From an uncultured Saprospirales bacterium (lineage in GTDB: Bacteria; Bacteroidota; Bacteroidia; Chitinophagales; JADIYW01): a stretch of 64,000 bases of DNA. Below the pieces are notes generated by a model. The model worked only from the letters and a program-made list of their open reading frames with translations. It was not told the origin of the DNA and made no database searches. The stretch spans positions 1 to 64,000 of the forward strand of contig CALLKF010000070.1 of the NCBI GenBank assembly GCA_938008535.1, in the 5' to 3' direction. Within the stretch, counting starts at the first letter, position 1. Each line of letters starts with the position of its first letter. Position numbers and translations under genes: made by a program. This document shows, one piece after another, positions 26,873-35,903 of the stretch.

Positions 26873-28180
26873 TTATTTTTCAATTACTGAATAAATTGCA
26901 TTCAAAATCTTTTCTAATTTTGGTGGATAATCCACAAAATTTGCTTCCATATTCGGTGCAAAAAGTGCTACATTTACTTTGTTTCTACGTGCACCAATAG
27001 CAACAGTAATATTCAATGGAATTGGTTGTGGATCGCGTTTCATTCTAGACGTACAATCAACATCATTTATGTCGCAATCATACTCTTTTTTAAAATCAAA
27101 AAAACCTAAATCAACAATATATTGTGCTAGTTTCATCAATTCATCTTTAGAAATTTTCTTTTCTTCACGTTGTTCACCTTGCAACTTTGTTTTGTATTCG
27201 CGCTGCACCATACCTGTATGAAAAATAGAAAGACGATCGTATATTTTTGCATTTTGTCCAGCATATAAACCACCACCACTTACATAAATTTCTATATAAT
27301 CATTAGGATTTACAGTTACAGGAACTTTAACTGGCAAAGATGCCAACACGCTGTCTAGCCATCGTTTATTAGTTCTGCGGATTGAATCTGCTTCTTTTGC
27401 ATATTTATCATAACTCTCTTTTTGAGTTAAATCTTCTTTCGTTAAATTCTCTTTGGCTGTTGCTTTTGAATTCACAGGAATTTTAGCTTCTGCAATTTCT
27501 TTATCTTCTTTTTTAGGATTTGGCAGGTTGTAACTTGGTTTATTTGAACTATTGGTTATAGGTGTTGTTTCGAAATAAAAATCTTTTAATTTTTTTGTGG
27601 TATCTATTTTATTGTATTTTTTTATTTCAGTGGATGATTCTTTTTCTACGTCTTTTACTTTCGTTGTTGATTTTGCAACCGCTTTTCCTTTTACAATTGG
27701 TGTACTGGAAAAGTCTTCATCATTTTTAGTGTTTTTATTATTCACTTCATTCATGATTTCATACGCAGTTTTTACTTTGCCAGATTTTTCTGGTTTTGTA
27801 ATAGTCGATTTTTCAACATCTTTTACAACTTCTTTAGTTACTTCTTTTCCAATTTTTTCTACATTTTTTTTCGTAGTTGTTGGTATCGTAGTTTTTTCAA
27901 CTTTCTCTTCTTTTTTAAAAACAGTTGCTTTGCCTTTCACAATTGGTTGCGTAGAAAATTCATCAGGATTGGTGTTTTGATTTTTAATCACAGTAGAATT
28001 TGATTTTTTAATATCAATCTGCTGAATTTTTTCTTTTTCCAAAGCATTCAAATCTTTTATACTACCACTTTTTGGTTTTTCAGCAGCAGGCAATTCTTTT
28101 TTCACTGTATTATTTTGCGCATAATTATTTAAAAATAAAAGCGTAAAAAACAGGAACGTTAAATGTTTTAAATTTTTCAT
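26873..28180 (-). CDS. Secreted protein with PIVKGKA-type internal repeats, paralogue of the previous gene
   Basis: 435 residues with a signal peptide (ending LNNYAQ). The middle carries three copies of a motif, FSTQPIVKGKATVFKKEE, FSSTPIVKGKAVAKSTT and FYFETTPITNSSNKPSYNLP, embedded in Lys/Thr/Val-rich low-complexity sequence. The C-terminal domain (NPNDYIEIYVSGGG, YDRLSIFHTGMVQREYKTK, LAQYIVDLGFFDFKKEYDC) is shared with the gene 12 bases downstream. The pair likely arose by tandem duplication and then diverged in repeat number. The function is unknown. The conserved cysteines (YDCDINDVDC) suggest an oxidised periplasmic or surface domain. Confidence 0.72.
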   Translation of the reverse strand: MKNLKHLTFLFFTLLFLNNYAQNNTVKKELPAAEKPKSGSIKDLNALEKEKIQQIDIKKSNSTVIKNQNTNPDEFSTQPIVKGKATVFKKEEKVEKTTIPTTTKKNVEKIGKEVTKEVVKDVEKSTITKPEKSGKVKTAYEIMNEVNNKNTKNDEDFSSTPIVKGKAVAKSTTKVKDVEKESSTEIKKYNKIDTTKKLKDFYFETTPITNSSNKPSYNLPNPKKEDKEIAEAKIPVNSKATAKENLTKEDLTQKESYDKYAKEADSIRRTNKRWLDSVLASLPVKVPVTVNPNDYIEIYVSGGGLYAGQNAKIYDRLSIFHTGMVQREYKTKLQGEQREEKKISKDELMKLAQYIVDLGFFDFKKEYDCDINDVDCTSRMKRDPQPIPLNITVAIGARRNKVNVALFAPNMEANFVDYPPKLEKILNAIYSVIEK

Positions 28181-28189
28181 CTGTATAAA

Positions 28190-28837
28190 TTAATTTTCAA
28201 TGCCTTTTAACATTGGCACAAAGGTAAATGTATCAAAGATTTCTTTTTCATAATGATTGTTAACCAATCGTTTAATTCGCAACATCTTTTGCGTATTTCC
28301 TTCGCCAAATGGAATCACCATGCAACCACCAACCGCTAGTTGATCCAATAATTTTTGTGGAATTTCCGGCGCAGCAGCGGTAATAATAATTTTATCAAAT
28401 GGCGCAAACGTAGGCAATCCTTCAAAACCATCACCATATAAACATTTCACATTATTATATTTCAATTCATGCAACAATTTTTCTGCTTTATTGCTCAATG
28501 GTTTATGCCGTTCAATCGAATAAAGCACCACATCTAATTCAGCTAAAACTGCAGCTTGATAACCGCTACCAGTTCCAATTTCCAACACCGTGTCGCCTTC
28601 TTCAATCTCTAATAATTGCGTTTGATAAGCAACTGTAAACGGATTAGAAATTGTTTGTCCACGACCAATTGGAAACGGAATATTATCGTACGCTTTTTCT
28701 TCAAAAGATGCATCCATAAAAAAATGACGTGGAATTTTTTGAATCGCAGCCAATACTTTTTCATCTTGAATGCCTAAATCTTTCAACTCACTCACTAATC
28801 GTTTCCGCAAACCTTGCTGTCTGAACGTATCTTGCAT
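28190..28837 (-). CDS. pcm: Protein-L-isoaspartate O-methyltransferase
   Basis: 215 residues. It repairs isoaspartyl residues using SAM. The signature GRGQTISNPFTVAYQTQLL and the SAM site VLEIGTGSGYQAAVLAEL are unmistakable, and IITAAAPEIPQKLLDQLAVGG completes the fold. A TAnnTTTG box on the minus strand (28842-28849) ends four bases before the ATG, again a near-leaderless arrangement. It diverges from the sigma factor gene. Confidence 0.97.
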   Translation of the reverse strand: MQDTFRQQGLRKRLVSELKDLGIQDEKVLAAIQKIPRHFFMDASFEEKAYDNIPFPIGRGQTISNPFTVAYQTQLLEIEEGDTVLEIGTGSGYQAAVLAELDVVLYSIERHKPLSNKAEKLLHELKYNNVKCLYGDGFEGLPTFAPFDKIIITAAAPEIPQKLLDQLAVGGCMVIPFGEGNTQKMLRIKRLVNNHYEKEIFDTFTFVPMLKGIEN

Positions 28838-28975
28838 CCTACAAAATTAACTTCTTAGCAGAAAATTAAAAGCAGAAACTATTCCATGTTGTTAATAAAT
28901 ACGATAAATGCAATAAAAAACACGATTTTTTTTGAAATTGACAGGCAACTATTCAACTTTATGGTGTCTTTGTAA

Positions 28976-28993
28976 ATGAAAAGTAAAAATTGA
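28976..28993 (+). other. Five-codon upstream reading frame overlapping the sigma factor start
   Basis: ATG at 28976 opens a frame of five codons (MKSKN) whose TGA (28991-28993) overlaps the TTG start of the sigma gene (28990-28992) in the sequence AATTGACC. Such an overlap would allow re-initiation and translational coupling. There is no independent evidence that the short frame is translated. Confidence 0.35.
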
Positions 28994-29547
28994 CCTTAAT
29001 TATTGATGATATATTTTTAGGAAAGTTGAAACAAAAGGATGTTTTGGCTTGCAAGCAATTGTATTTACAATATGCTGATGCTATGTATAATATATGTAAA
29101 AGAATTTTGCAAAACCAAACAGAAGCTGAAGATGCATTGCAGGATGGATTTATAAAAATATTTGAAAATCTACATCAGTTTAGAAATGAAAGCAGCATTG
29201 GAAGTTGGATGAAACAAATTATCACCAACACTTGCTTAACTATTTTAAAAAAGAAGAAAATTAATTGGCAAGAATTGGACGAAAAAAGTGAAGGAAAAAG
29301 TGATAGTGAAAATGAAAGTGAAGATGATGCACCGAATAACTTTTCTATTGAACAAATAAAAAATGCAATTGAGCAATTACCAAATGGTTACAGAGTAGTT
29401 TTTAATTTATTTATGTTTGAAAACTACTCACATTTGGAAATTGCAAAGATGTTGGAAATAACAGAATCGACATCAAAATCGCAGTTGTTCAAAGCAAAAA
29501 ATAAATTGAAAGAAATTTTAGTACAATCAAACAATACACATGGATAA
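28990..29547 (+). CDS. ECF-type RNA polymerase sigma factor
   Basis: 185 residues. Region 2 is visible in LYLQYADAMYNICKRILQNQTEAEDALQDGFIKIFEN and region 4 in IEQLPNGYRVVFNLFMFENYSHLEIAKMLEITESTSKSQLFKAKNKL. The linker (residues 95-118) is unusually acidic and serine-rich. An in-frame stop at 28984 rules out an earlier start, so TTG at 28990 is the most likely initiator. The final eight bases overlap the next gene. It probably controls this surface-protein cluster, inferred from position. Confidence 0.9.
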   Translation: MTLIIDDIFLGKLKQKDVLACKQLYLQYADAMYNICKRILQNQTEAEDALQDGFIKIFENLHQFRNESSIGSWMKQIITNTCLTILKKKKINWQELDEKSEGKSDSENESEDDAPNNFSIEQIKNAIEQLPNGYRVVFNLFMFENYSHLEIAKMLEITESTSKSQLFKAKNKLKEILVQSNNTHG

Positions 29548-30082
29548 TTTTGAAAAATATTTAAAAGAAAACAAGCACGAGTTTGATGTTGAATTTACAA
29601 ACAAGCATCAACTTTGGGAAAAATTGGAGCAAAAAATTACAGTAAAAAAAGTAATTCCAATTTGGCAAAATCGCTGGATTCAATTTGCTGCAGCAGCATG
29701 TTTGGCTGGTGTGTTGGTATTGAAAATTACAACACCAAATCCAACAAAAAACATGACCACAATTTGTTCTATTGATGGTGTTTCCAAAGAATTTTGCATG
29801 CAAATAAACGAGTATGAAACAGATATTCAATCGAAATTAATAAGTATGGATTCTACTAAATTAGAAATACCAAAAGAAGTGGAACAAGAAGTAAATGCTG
29901 ACAATCCGATGAAAGTTATATTATTGAATGAGTTGAAAAAAAATCCGAATAATCCAAAAATAAAAGATGCGATTTTAAAATACTATAAAGCAAAATTAGA
30001 ATTGATAGAACGCATTGAAGAAGTATTAAAAAAACAAGATAAACAGATAAAAAATGAAATCTCTTCTAACAATATTAGCTAG
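29540..30082 (+). CDS. Anti-sigma-like single-pass membrane protein
   Basis: 180 residues: a cytosolic N-terminal 45 residues rich in charged helix (FEKYLKENKHEFDVEF), one membrane helix at about 47-63 (IQFAAAACLAGVLVLKI), and an external C-terminal part ending in a charged coiled coil. Overlap with the sigma gene and this topology fit an anti-sigma factor, although no zinc-type HxxxCxxC motif is present. Its 3' end overlaps the start of the next gene by 29 bases. Confidence 0.68.
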   Translation: MDNFEKYLKENKHEFDVEFTNKHQLWEKLEQKITVKKVIPIWQNRWIQFAAAACLAGVLVLKITTPNPTKNMTTICSIDGVSKEFCMQINEYETDIQSKLISMDSTKLEIPKEVEQEVNADNPMKVILLNELKKNPNNPKIKDAILKYYKAKLELIERIEEVLKKQDKQIKNEISSNNIS

Positions 30083-31136
30083 TTTATTTTTTATTTCTGT
30101 TGGATTTGCTGAAGATGCAATGAAAGAAATAAAAATTACGAAAGAGTGGAAAGTTAACCCAAATTCTACGGTTGAATTAAATGCTCGTGAACAAATTTAT
30201 AAGATTGAATTCTGGGACAAAGATTTTGTAAGAATTGACTTTATTATGAAAACCAATAAATCCGATTTTACAACAAACAATTTGCAAGAAATGTTAGATA
30301 TAAATGCAAATAGTAGCTTTAATAAATTATCTATAAATACGACTATAGACTTCGATAAATCTTCATCAATTTGGAATTGGATTCTAAAAACTAAAGACAA
30401 AATTACGAAAAGCACACAATATGAAGCTAAAAGTATTTTGTATTTACCAAAAAACATAGCGCAGCTAAACCTTACTATTAATTATGGCTTTCTACAGATT
30501 GGTGACATCAATATACCATTAAAAATTTCATCCAATTATAGCGACATAACCATTGAAAAAAACACAAACAAAACCATTATAAGTTCAACATATGGTGATG
30601 TAAACTTAGGAAATTTGAGTAACGTAAAAATAAATTCTAGTTATGGTGATTTTATTATTGATAATATTGACACACTGAATAGCAACACTAGTTATTGTGA
30701 TATTAAACTAACAACTTGTCCTTTTATTCAATCGTTAAGTACAAATTACGGCGATATCACCATACAAAAAGTTGGCTCTATAAAAACCACTGCAACCTAT
30801 TCAGATATTAAAATAAAATCGTTGCAACAAGAACTCAATTCGGTGCTTACTTACAGCGATTTAACGATAGATGAAATTGCAAAAACACTCAAAGCAATTG
30901 CGATTGTTTCCACGTATTCAGATAATAAAATAAAAGTAAATCCAGAAAACCCAATCAATATAAAAATTAAAGATGTAAACGGTGATGTTGATATTAAAAA
31001 TTCAAGATTGCAATTAAATATTTCTAAAAATGAATCAGAAACAATTTCTGATATTACTGCAAAAACAAAATCAGCAACAGATGCATCACCAACTATAAAA
31101 ATAACAAGTAAAAACAGTGATATAATTATTTATTAA
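30054..31136 (+). CDS. Secreted beta-solenoid-like protein (DUF4097-like)
   Basis: 360 residues with a signal peptide (MKSLLTILASLFFISVGFAE). The middle shows a ladder of short repeats with Tyr/Ser-Asp-Ile steps (SNYSDITIEK, SSTYGDVNLG, SSYGDFIID, TNYGDITIQ, ATYSDIKIK), about one every 20 residues, as expected for a right-handed beta-helix of the adhesin DUF4097 type. It is probably exported and held near the outer membrane. The ligand is unknown. It starts inside the anti-sigma-like gene. Confidence 0.78.
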   Translation: MKSLLTILASLFFISVGFAEDAMKEIKITKEWKVNPNSTVELNAREQIYKIEFWDKDFVRIDFIMKTNKSDFTTNNLQEMLDINANSSFNKLSINTTIDFDKSSSIWNWILKTKDKITKSTQYEAKSILYLPKNIAQLNLTINYGFLQIGDINIPLKISSNYSDITIEKNTNKTIISSTYGDVNLGNLSNVKINSSYGDFIIDNIDTLNSNTSYCDIKLTTCPFIQSLSTNYGDITIQKVGSIKTTATYSDIKIKSLQQELNSVLTYSDLTIDEIAKTLKAIAIVSTYSDNKIKVNPENPINIKIKDVNGDVDIKNSRLQLNISKNESETISDITAKTKSATDASPTIKITSKNSDIIIY

Positions 31137-31153
31137 ACTAATAAACAACCAAC

Positions 31154-31864
31154 ATGCAAACACAAAAAACAACCATAAAAACAATTTTATCATTAATGAT
31201 TATAATTGCATTCCATTCAGTTTCGATTGCACAGAATGAAACTATAACAAAAAACTTTATTATAACAGAATTTAGTAAATTAAAAATAAGCAACTCATTT
31301 CAAGTAGAATTTATTCATAGTAATGAAAACAAAGTTACCGTTGAAATAGAAGAAAGAACTCTAAAAAACCTATCTGTTACAAACATCAACAACGAACTAT
31401 CTATAAAATTAAAAGATTGCAATTATTGCAGAACAAAAACCTTGAAAGCAACAGTTTATGGCAATTCTTTAACTGAAATTTATGTAAGTGGAGCATCTAC
31501 TTTTACAAGTGATTACAATTTCATTGAGAAAGAAATTTCCATAAAAAATTCTGGCGCCTCTAAAATAGACATATCAGTGAAAACTGAGAAATTGGAAGTA
31601 GATATATCTGGCGCTTCCAAAATTAATTTAAATGGTTACGCAACAAAACTGTTACTTGATGCATCAGGTGCTTCAAATTACAATGGTAAAAAATGTAAAA
31701 ATAATTATGCAGATATTAGTGCATCTGGTGCATCAAAAGTAATTATTGATTGCAGCGATACGTTAGATGTAAAAGCAAGTGGTGCATCTTCAATAAAATA
31801 TATTAGTACGCCAAAAACGGTAAATAAAATAACATCTGGTGCATCTAATGTAAATTCATATTAA
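31154..31864 (+). CDS. DUF2807 (GIN) adhesin-head protein
   Basis: 236 residues with a signal peptide ending SIAQN. The mature protein is the DUF2807 domain: an initial FSKLKISNSFQVEFIHS strand set followed by a series of SGAS steps (VSGASTF, NSGASKID, ISGASKIN, ASGASNY, ASGASKV, ASGASSI, TSGASNV) that form the turns of a beta-solenoid. Family members are surface or periplasmic binding modules in Bacteroidota. It lies 17 bases after the previous gene. Confidence 0.9.
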   Translation: MQTQKTTIKTILSLMIIIAFHSVSIAQNETITKNFIITEFSKLKISNSFQVEFIHSNENKVTVEIEERTLKNLSVTNINNELSIKLKDCNYCRTKTLKATVYGNSLTEIYVSGASTFTSDYNFIEKEISIKNSGASKIDISVKTEKLEVDISGASKINLNGYATKLLLDASGASNYNGKKCKNNYADISASGASKVIIDCSDTLDVKASGASSIKYISTPKTVNKITSGASNVNSY

Positions 31865-31950
31865 TCGTTCAAAAAAATATTTCAATCATTTTGTAATAAA
31901 AAAATAAAATTTACCACTAACTATTTTGGTAAGAATTTAATATTGTATTT

Positions 31951-34389
31951 ATGCGCTATCTTTTTTCAATCTCATTGCTTTTATTGATATCTACAACAAT
32001 TTTTGGTAACACCATAAAAGGGACTGTACTAGATGAAAACAAAAAACCGATAGAGTTTTGCAACATTATTTTGCATAAATACAACGATTCAACTTATTTA
32101 AATGGCACGACAACTGACAGCTTAGGTAAATTTGAAATCAAAGACATAAAACCAGAAAATTATTTCATGGAAATTATTTATGTTGGATACAAAACAGATA
32201 CAGTTCAAGCAATTATAGAAGTTAAAAATGATGCTGAAGGAGTTTTTGATTTTGGAATCATTGAACTTAAAGTTGAAGCAAATATGTTGAAAGGTGTAGA
32301 AATTACATCAACAAAACCAATTATTGAACGCAAAGCAGATCGCATAGTTTACAACGTAGAAAATAGTGCAAAATCAAGTGGCGAAAGTGTGATGGATTTA
32401 TTGCGTTCCGTTCCTGGAGTTACGGTAAACGGAAACGACGAAATTCGTGTAAATGGCAAAAACCAAGTACAAGTAATGATAAACGGAAAAGTAGAACAAT
32501 TGACTGGTGACCAACTTGCTAGTTTATTAAAATCTATTCAAAGTTCAAACGTAAAAAAAATTGAAGTGGTAAGCAATCCATCAGCAAGATATGATGCAAA
32601 TGCAAAAGGTGGTGTTTTAGAAATTCAATTAAAATCAAACCTCAGAACTGGAACCAATGGTTCTGTATTTGCAAATTATCGACAAAATGAATATGCAAGC
32701 ACAGAAACTGGTTTTAATATTAATGTGAATCACAAAAAAATTACTTTAAGCACCAACTATAATTTTGGATACAACAACAACTATCAAAAAAACACATTTG
32801 TACGCAATTTCACAACCACAAACTCAGTTGAACGATTTGATGAAAATAGTTTTGATAAAAATAAATTCATAAGTCATTATGCAAATCTTAGTTTAAAATA
32901 CAACATAAATGATAAAAATACAATCGGAATTGGTGGTGAATTATTTCAATTTAAAAATCCACATACTTCAACCTCAAATTTAAATATTATCAATAATGTT
33001 CTTTCATCAGAAAATGTAAATTCTATTCAAAAAACAATAAATACTGCAGATGTAAAAAGCATAAACCCATCAGCTAATTTTAATTTTAGAAGTCAATTAG
33101 ACAGCACTGGTAGTACTTTAGAATTTACCTACGATTATACATACTTCAATTTATATACACTTAGTCATTTAAATATGGCATACTTAGATTCAAATGCAGT
33201 TGAAAAAAACATTCCACGTTTAGATTTTAAACAAGACAATCCTTACATTGTAAATCTGCATACTTCAAAAGTAAATTATAACAAAACATTAAAACATGAA
33301 CATAGCATTGAAGTTGGTGTAAAATTTACTTGGACAAAAACCAGCAACGATATAAAATTTAATAACTTAATCGGAAACGACTATATAATAGACAGCACTA
33401 AATCAAACAAATTTCAATACATTGAAAATATCAATGCAGTATTTTCTACATGGAGCAAAAACTGGAAAAAAGGATGGAGCACCAATCTCGGTTTGCGCAT
33501 TGAACAAACCAATACCAACCAACAATCTTACACATTAAATTCCATCACCAAAAGACACTATGTTGATTTTTTTCCAAGTTTATTTATTCAAAAAAGCATC
33601 AAAGAAAAACACAGTATAAATATTAATTACAGCAGAAAAATTCAACGACCTGATTTTAATGATTTAAATCCTTTTCAATTTTATTTGAGTCCTTATTCTG
33701 TTTGGACTGGAAATGCAAATCTAAAACCTCAATATATTAATGTTACGGAATTCACCTATACTTTTAAAAATGCATACAGCTTTTTTATTGGACATGAGAA
33801 TTTAAACAACAACTATACACATTTAATTTTTCAAGATGACAGCACAAAAATTTCTACTTATCGAGCTAGCAATTTTAAAATACGAAACAACTTAAATATT
33901 GGATTTAACATCAACAAGGAAATATTTAAATGGTGGACTATTTCTTATTCTGCACAATACACGTTTTTCAAATACAACTCCATTGTAAACAATTCACCAT
34001 TTATCGTTTCTTCTCACAAATTCAATATTTCATTAGATAATACTTTTATTTTGCCAAAAGGATTCATGATTAATGTATTTGGTTTTTATACTTCACCACA
34101 TTACGATGCAACTGATATTATGAAAAGTGATGGCATGTTGAATATTTCACTATCCAAAACATTTTTTGATAAGAAATTAAGAATCAGAATTGCTGGAAAT
34201 GATATTTTAGCTACTAAAAACATGTCATACACCACTAATTATTTCAATGTAAATTCTAAAACAACCAATAAATGGAGTTCACGTTTTTTCAGCTTAACCG
34301 TTTCGTATAATTTTCAAAAAGGGAAAAAATTCCAAAATTCTCGTGTAAACAAAAGTAACGAAGAAGAGAAAAGCAGAATAGGTGGTTAA
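31951..34389 (+). CDS. Outer-membrane beta-barrel receptor with carboxypeptidase-regulatory domain and plug
   Basis: 812 residues. After the signal peptide comes a carboxypeptidase-regulatory-like domain (IKGTVLDENKKPIEFCNIIL), then a plug (SVMDLLRSVPGVTVNGNDE, VMINGKVEQLTGDQLASLL, KIEVVSNPSARYDANAKGG) and a barrel of about 580 residues. This is the OMP_b-brl_3 type of TonB-receptor-like protein; no TonB box is evident. It is the last gene of the sigma-factor cluster, after an 86-base gap. Transported ligand unknown. Confidence 0.88.
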   Translation: MRYLFSISLLLLISTTIFGNTIKGTVLDENKKPIEFCNIILHKYNDSTYLNGTTTDSLGKFEIKDIKPENYFMEIIYVGYKTDTVQAIIEVKNDAEGVFDFGIIELKVEANMLKGVEITSTKPIIERKADRIVYNVENSAKSSGESVMDLLRSVPGVTVNGNDEIRVNGKNQVQVMINGKVEQLTGDQLASLLKSIQSSNVKKIEVVSNPSARYDANAKGGVLEIQLKSNLRTGTNGSVFANYRQNEYASTETGFNINVNHKKITLSTNYNFGYNNNYQKNTFVRNFTTTNSVERFDENSFDKNKFISHYANLSLKYNINDKNTIGIGGELFQFKNPHTSTSNLNIINNVLSSENVNSIQKTINTADVKSINPSANFNFRSQLDSTGSTLEFTYDYTYFNLYTLSHLNMAYLDSNAVEKNIPRLDFKQDNPYIVNLHTSKVNYNKTLKHEHSIEVGVKFTWTKTSNDIKFNNLIGNDYIIDSTKSNKFQYIENINAVFSTWSKNWKKGWSTNLGLRIEQTNTNQQSYTLNSITKRHYVDFFPSLFIQKSIKEKHSININYSRKIQRPDFNDLNPFQFYLSPYSVWTGNANLKPQYINVTEFTYTFKNAYSFFIGHENLNNNYTHLIFQDDSTKISTYRASNFKIRNNLNIGFNINKEIFKWWTISYSAQYTFFKYNSIVNNSPFIVSSHKFNISLDNTFILPKGFMINVFGFYTSPHYDATDIMKSDGMLNISLSKTFFDKKLRIRIAGNDILATKNMSYTTNYFNVNSKTTNKWSSRFFSLTVSYNFQKGKKFQNSRVNKSNEEEKSRIGG

Positions 34390-34426
34390 ATTAATTTTCG
34401 TACTTTTGAGATTCAATTTTTGAAGT

Positions 34427-35827
34427 ATGCAAATTAAATTTGGAACAGACGGCTGGCGCGCCATTATTGCGCAAGAATTTACTACTGATAACGTAGCACG
34501 CGTTGCATATGCAACAGCAGGTTGGGTAAAATCCATCTCAGAAAAACCTAGTATCACGATTGGTCACGATTGTCGTTTTGCTGGACCACTTTTTACTGAA
34601 GTAACCATAAAAGTTTTATGCAATGAAGGTGTGAAAGTATATACACACAAAGGCATCTGCTCTACACCAATGATTTCATTAGGTTGCGTAAAATTAAATA
34701 CTACTGCTGGCGTGGTGATTACTGCATCACACAATCCACCGACGTACAATGGTTATAAATTAAAATCAAATTTTGGAGGACCAAGCACACCTGCAGATAT
34801 TGCCATTGTAGAAAGTTTAATTCCAGAAAAAGCTGAAATTCCAACAACATCTTTAGATGAATTTGTAGCAAATGGTTTGTTAGAATATGTTGATTTAGAA
34901 ACGATGTATTTTAAACATGTAGAAGCTTCTTTTGACATGGAATCTATTCGAAACGGTGGAATGACTTTCGGTTACGATGCGATGTTTGGTGCTGGACAAA
35001 AAATTGTTCGACGATTATTGCCAAAAAACTTAGTGTATTTGCATTGCGAAGAAAATCCAGGTTTTAATGGACAAGCTCCAGAACCTTTACATAAAAATTT
35101 ATTAGAATTTTCTAATCTAATAAAAAAATCTACTGATATAGAATTTGGCTTTGCAAACGATGGCGACGCAGATAGAATTGGTTGTTATGATAACGAAGGA
35201 AACTTCATTGATTCGCATCATGTACTTTTATTGTTGATTCATTATTTGCATAAATACAAAGGTTTATCAGGCAAAGTTGCTATTTCGTTTACCGTTTCTG
35301 ATAAAATAAAGAAAATGTGCGATGCCTATAATTTGCCATGCGAAGTAACACCAGTTGGTTTTAAATATGTGTGCGAAATTATGGTAAATGAAAACGTATT
35401 AGTTGGTGGCGAAGAAAGCGGTGGCATCGCTATCACAGGTCATATTCCAGAACGAGATGGTGTTTGGATAGCGTTAGTGTTGATGGAATTTATGGCAAAA
35501 ACTGGAAAAACAATTAAGGAATTAATTGCAGAAGTATATGAAGTAGTTGGCGTATTTGATTATGATAGATATGACTTACATATTTCTGAAGAAATAAAAC
35601 AAAAAGTAATTGCTAACTGCAAAAACGATGCATATAAAAATTTCGGAAAATACGCTATCGAACGCAAGGAAAATATCGATGGTTGGAAATATTTCTTAGG
35701 TGATGGCATTTGGACAATGATTCGCGCATCAGGCACCGAACCAGTGTTGCGTGTATATGCACAAGCAAAAGACAGAGCTGCAGTAATTGATGTTTTGGAA
35801 ACCGTGAAGGTAACGTTACTAAACTAA
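34427..35827 (+). CDS. Phosphoglucomutase/phosphomannomutase family protein
   Basis: 466 residues in four domains. The phosphoserine loop is TASHNPP with Ser-101, the metal loop NDGDADRIG, the sugar-binding loop GGEESGG and the phosphate loop RASGTEPVLRVY. The start KFGTDGWRAIIAQEF matches the family. It interconverts hexose 1- and 6-phosphates; which hexose cannot be read from the sequence. TACTTTTG at 34401-34408 is a likely -7 box. Confidence 0.93.
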   Translation: MQIKFGTDGWRAIIAQEFTTDNVARVAYATAGWVKSISEKPSITIGHDCRFAGPLFTEVTIKVLCNEGVKVYTHKGICSTPMISLGCVKLNTTAGVVITASHNPPTYNGYKLKSNFGGPSTPADIAIVESLIPEKAEIPTTSLDEFVANGLLEYVDLETMYFKHVEASFDMESIRNGGMTFGYDAMFGAGQKIVRRLLPKNLVYLHCEENPGFNGQAPEPLHKNLLEFSNLIKKSTDIEFGFANDGDADRIGCYDNEGNFIDSHHVLLLLIHYLHKYKGLSGKVAISFTVSDKIKKMCDAYNLPCEVTPVGFKYVCEIMVNENVLVGGEESGGIAITGHIPERDGVWIALVLMEFMAKTGKTIKELIAEVYEVVGVFDYDRYDLHISEEIKQKVIANCKNDAYKNFGKYAIERKENIDGWKYFLGDGIWTMIRASGTEPVLRVYAQAKDRAAVIDVLETVKVTLLN

Positions 35828-35864
35828 TTTAGACAATTTTTTAATTTACTATTCGAAAATATTT

Positions 35865-35903
35865 AATCGAGAAACTTACTCATTCAGTTTAAGTTTCTCG
35901 ATT
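35865..35903. terminator. Bidirectional terminator overlapping the end of the acyltransferase gene
   Basis: Perfect 14-bp arms AATCGAGAAACTTA and TAAGTTTCTCGATT around an 11-base loop, T-rich on both exits. The right arm encodes the final residues of the leftward acyltransferase gene and its stop lies in the left arm. Confidence 0.75.

Noticed and set aside
27597..27980. 127-codon plus-strand frame antisense to the secreted paralogue
   Set aside because: It mirrors the Lys/Thr-rich low-complexity coding of the real gene, giving a Phe/Ser/Val-rich shadow with no start context.
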